Part shown: positions 6,066 to 7,344 of the stretch, one piece after another
Position numbering within the stretch: the stretch's first letter is position 1
Layout: the number at the start of each line of letters is the position of its first letter
Assembly: GCA_003695455.1 (NCBI GenBank)
Contig: RFJF01000845.1
Coordinates: forward strand, 1-7,344
Origin: Chloroflexota bacterium
GTDB lineage: Bacteria > Chloroflexota > Anaerolineae > 4572-78 > J111
Direction: 5' to 3'
Length of the DNA: 7,344 bases
Program-made: the position numbers and the translations under genes
The notes under the pieces: model-generated
Databases searched by the model: none
Seen by the model: the letters and a program-made list of their open reading frames with translations, nothing else
What the model was told of the DNA's origin: nothing

Positions 6066-6652
6066 CCCGAAAACCGCGTTTCCACTATTTGCAGGTTATG
6101 TACAAACCGTTGCAAGGCAATCTGCCCGACTATCGCGCGGCCATTCCGTGCCAACTGGTTGAATTGCCGCCCAACGTTGAATGTGTCGAAAAGACTCTGG
6201 CTCACTTGCCACATAAACACCGGCCTGATGTGGCAAAAAGAATTAACAGCGGTCAAATATGTTACGTGGGCAAACACAACAACCAGGTTATTTATGCGGT
6301 GTGGCTGGCTACCGGAACATGCTACTCTTATTTGCTGGACCGAACGTTTAAATTAGCTCCGGACGAATTGTATAGTTACGGTGCCTATACCCTGCCCCAA
6401 TTCAGAGGCAAGCGGGTTCACCCGGACATGGTTTGTCAAAGGTTAAAAATTAGCCAGGCCAAAGGATACCGGCACAACATTGGTTTTTTTGAGCCAAACA
6501 ATACCGCCGCCCTTAAAATGCCCAAACAGTTGGGTTACCAATACGCCGGAGTGGTGGGTATGTTTGAAATCTTCGGAATTCGGGCCTATTTTTCTCTGGT
6601 GCGTAACACCCTGCGGGCTGATGATCGCCGCTTTTTTTTGCAAAAGGTTTAA
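6038..6652 (+). CDS. GNAT-family acyltransferase
   Basis: A 204-residue cytoplasmic protein in the size range of single-domain GNATs. The C-terminal half fits the fold: strand 4 (DELYSYGAYTLP, 109-120), the acyl-CoA pyrophosphate loop QFRGKRVHPDM (121-131), a helix (VCQRLKISQAKGY), then strand 5 and the PNNTAALKMPKQLGYQYAG segment (153-171), matching the usual NxxSxxxxxkxGF region. The loop has RGKR where RGxG/A is typical, so one loop Gly is replaced by Arg126. The N-terminal half (1-90) is basic and not recognisable. GNATs move acetyl or other acyl groups from CoA to an amine, and in glycan loci they often N-acylate amino sugars. It overlaps the upstream gene by 28 bases and precedes the glycosyltransferase by 10, so it is probably made with both. 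The substrate is unknown; an amino-acyl-transferring GNAT is an alternative. Confidence 0.78.
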   Translation: MLNRITRRLTRKPRFHYLQVMYKPLQGNLPDYRAAIPCQLVELPPNVECVEKTLAHLPHKHRPDVAKRINSGQICYVGKHNNQVIYAVWLATGTCYSYLLDRTFKLAPDELYSYGAYTLPQFRGKRVHPDMVCQRLKISQAKGYRHNIGFFEPNNTAALKMPKQLGYQYAGVVGMFEIFGIRAYFSLVRNTLRADDRRFFLQKV

Positions 6653-6662
6653 AATTTTTGGT

Positions 6663-7344
6663 ATGTCCAGAAAAAATTACAACACGGATTCGAAATCAAT
6701 TGTCATTGCCGTTCACCACTTTCCGCCCAATTTTAAAGGCGGAGCCGAATGGCGCGCCCATCGCACGGCAAAGTGGCTGCAAGAGCAGGGGCATAGCGTG
6801 CAGGTCATCTGCGTAGAGTCCGTTTCAGATTCAACCACGTCCAACCTGCGTTGGGTTGACGACACGTTTGATGGCTTGTCCGTGCGCCGTCTGTACCTGA
6901 ACCTGAACAATGCGCCCAACCGCGCCCGCCGGGAATATGACAACCCCTGGATAACAGAGCACCTGACCGGGTTTCTGCCGCAGCTAAAACCAGATATTTT
7001 CCACCTGATTAGTGGATACTTGATGACCGCCGGCGCCATAAAAGCGGCCAAATCTTTGGGTATTCCGGTGGTGGCTACCCTGACCGATTTCTGGTTTCTG
7101 TGCCCGCGCCACACCCTGCGCCGTACCTCCGGCGATATTTGCACCGCCAATACCGCGCTCGATTGCGCCCGCTGCAAGTTTGAAGAGAAACGCCGTTACC
7201 GGCTGCCGGCCCAAAAAGCGCCGCAACTTGCCAACCTGTTGTGGCGCGGTTTGCGCGCCGCGCCGCCTGTGTCAGAAACCACCGCCGAAATGACCCGCCG
7301 GGCCGATGTGTTGAAAACCACGTTGGCATCGGTTGATGTTGCCA
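6663..7344 (+). CDS. Glycosyltransferase family 4-type enzyme, N-terminal part (3' end outside window)
   Basis: The frame is open from ATG 6663 to the window edge (227 complete codons). The sequence is a GT-B N-terminal domain: first strand SIVIAVHHFPP (12-22), the GGAE motif after FK (26-29) with a helix containing WLQEQGHSVQVIC, then PDIFHLISGY (110-119) and the loop TLTDFWFLCPR (139-149). Cysteines 147, 160, 168 and 171 form the cluster often seen in this GT4 group (FLCPRHTL then CARC). These enzymes transfer a sugar from a nucleotide-sugar donor to a growing lipid-linked oligosaccharide at the inner membrane face. Donor, acceptor and the catalytic C-terminal domain cannot be seen. The start is the first ATG, 10 bases after the GNAT stop; AAAAGG at 6642-6647 is a rather distant Shine-Dalgarno (15 bases), and no better alternative start is visible. 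Confidence 0.88.
   Translation, partial: MSRKNYNTDSKSIVIAVHHFPPNFKGGAEWRAHRTAKWLQEQGHSVQVICVESVSDSTTSNLRWVDDTFDGLSVRRLYLNLNNAPNRARREYDNPWITEHLTGFLPQLKPDIFHLISGYLMTAGAIKAAKSLGIPVVATLTDFWFLCPRHTLRRTSGDICTANTALDCARCKFEEKRRYRLPAQKAPQLANLLWRGLRAAPPVSETTAEMTRRADVLKTTLASVDVA

Noticed and set aside
6713..7177. 154-codon open frame on the minus strand
   Set aside because: It lies opposite the clear glycosyltransferase reading frame, is Arg-rich and has no family resemblance.

Overview
The window is a 7.3 kb stretch read entirely on the + strand. It holds six protein genes, the first and last cut by the window edges, and looks like part of an extracellular or capsular polysaccharide locus of an environmental bacterium. 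Threonine/proline linkers (TPTPT type), TolB-like propeller repeats with a terminal Excalibur motif, and a single-chain Wzz plus tyrosine-kinase protein fit a Chloroflexota (Anaerolineae-like) genome. That assignment is inference; there is no rRNA or other marker gene to test it. I see no tRNA, CRISPR, insertion sequence or phage gene.

Layout: (1) 1-975, the C-terminal part of a secreted or surface PD40/TolB-like propeller protein ending in an Excalibur calcium-binding motif. (2) 993-1991, a GHMP sugar kinase of the heptose-7-phosphate kinase (HddA) type. (3) 2016-3932, a Wzz/Wzc-like polysaccharide co-polymerase and tyrosine autokinase carrying an extra C-terminal excisionase/MerR-type helix-turn-helix. 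(4) 3933-4145, a 213-base gap with two mutually exclusive hairpins and a degenerate 7-base repeat. (5) 4146-6065, an asparagine-synthase-like protein whose glutaminase nucleophile is Ser, not Cys. (6) 6038-6652, a GNAT-type acyltransferase overlapping gene 5 by 28 bases. (7) 6663 to the window end, the N-terminal part of a family-4 glycosyltransferase.

How the genes may work together (inference): the GHMP kinase would feed an activated sugar, the glycosyltransferase would add sugars to a lipid-linked repeat, and the co-polymerase/kinase would control chain length and export. The coupled amidotransferase-like and GNAT pair would decorate a sugar with an amide and/or acyl group. The two most unusual points are the DNA-binding domain fused to a membrane polysaccharide kinase, which could link assembly state to transcription, and the asparagine-synthase-like enzyme, which has lost key glutaminase residues and the acidic residues of its second synthetase loop and so may not be an ordinary glutamine-dependent amidotransferase.
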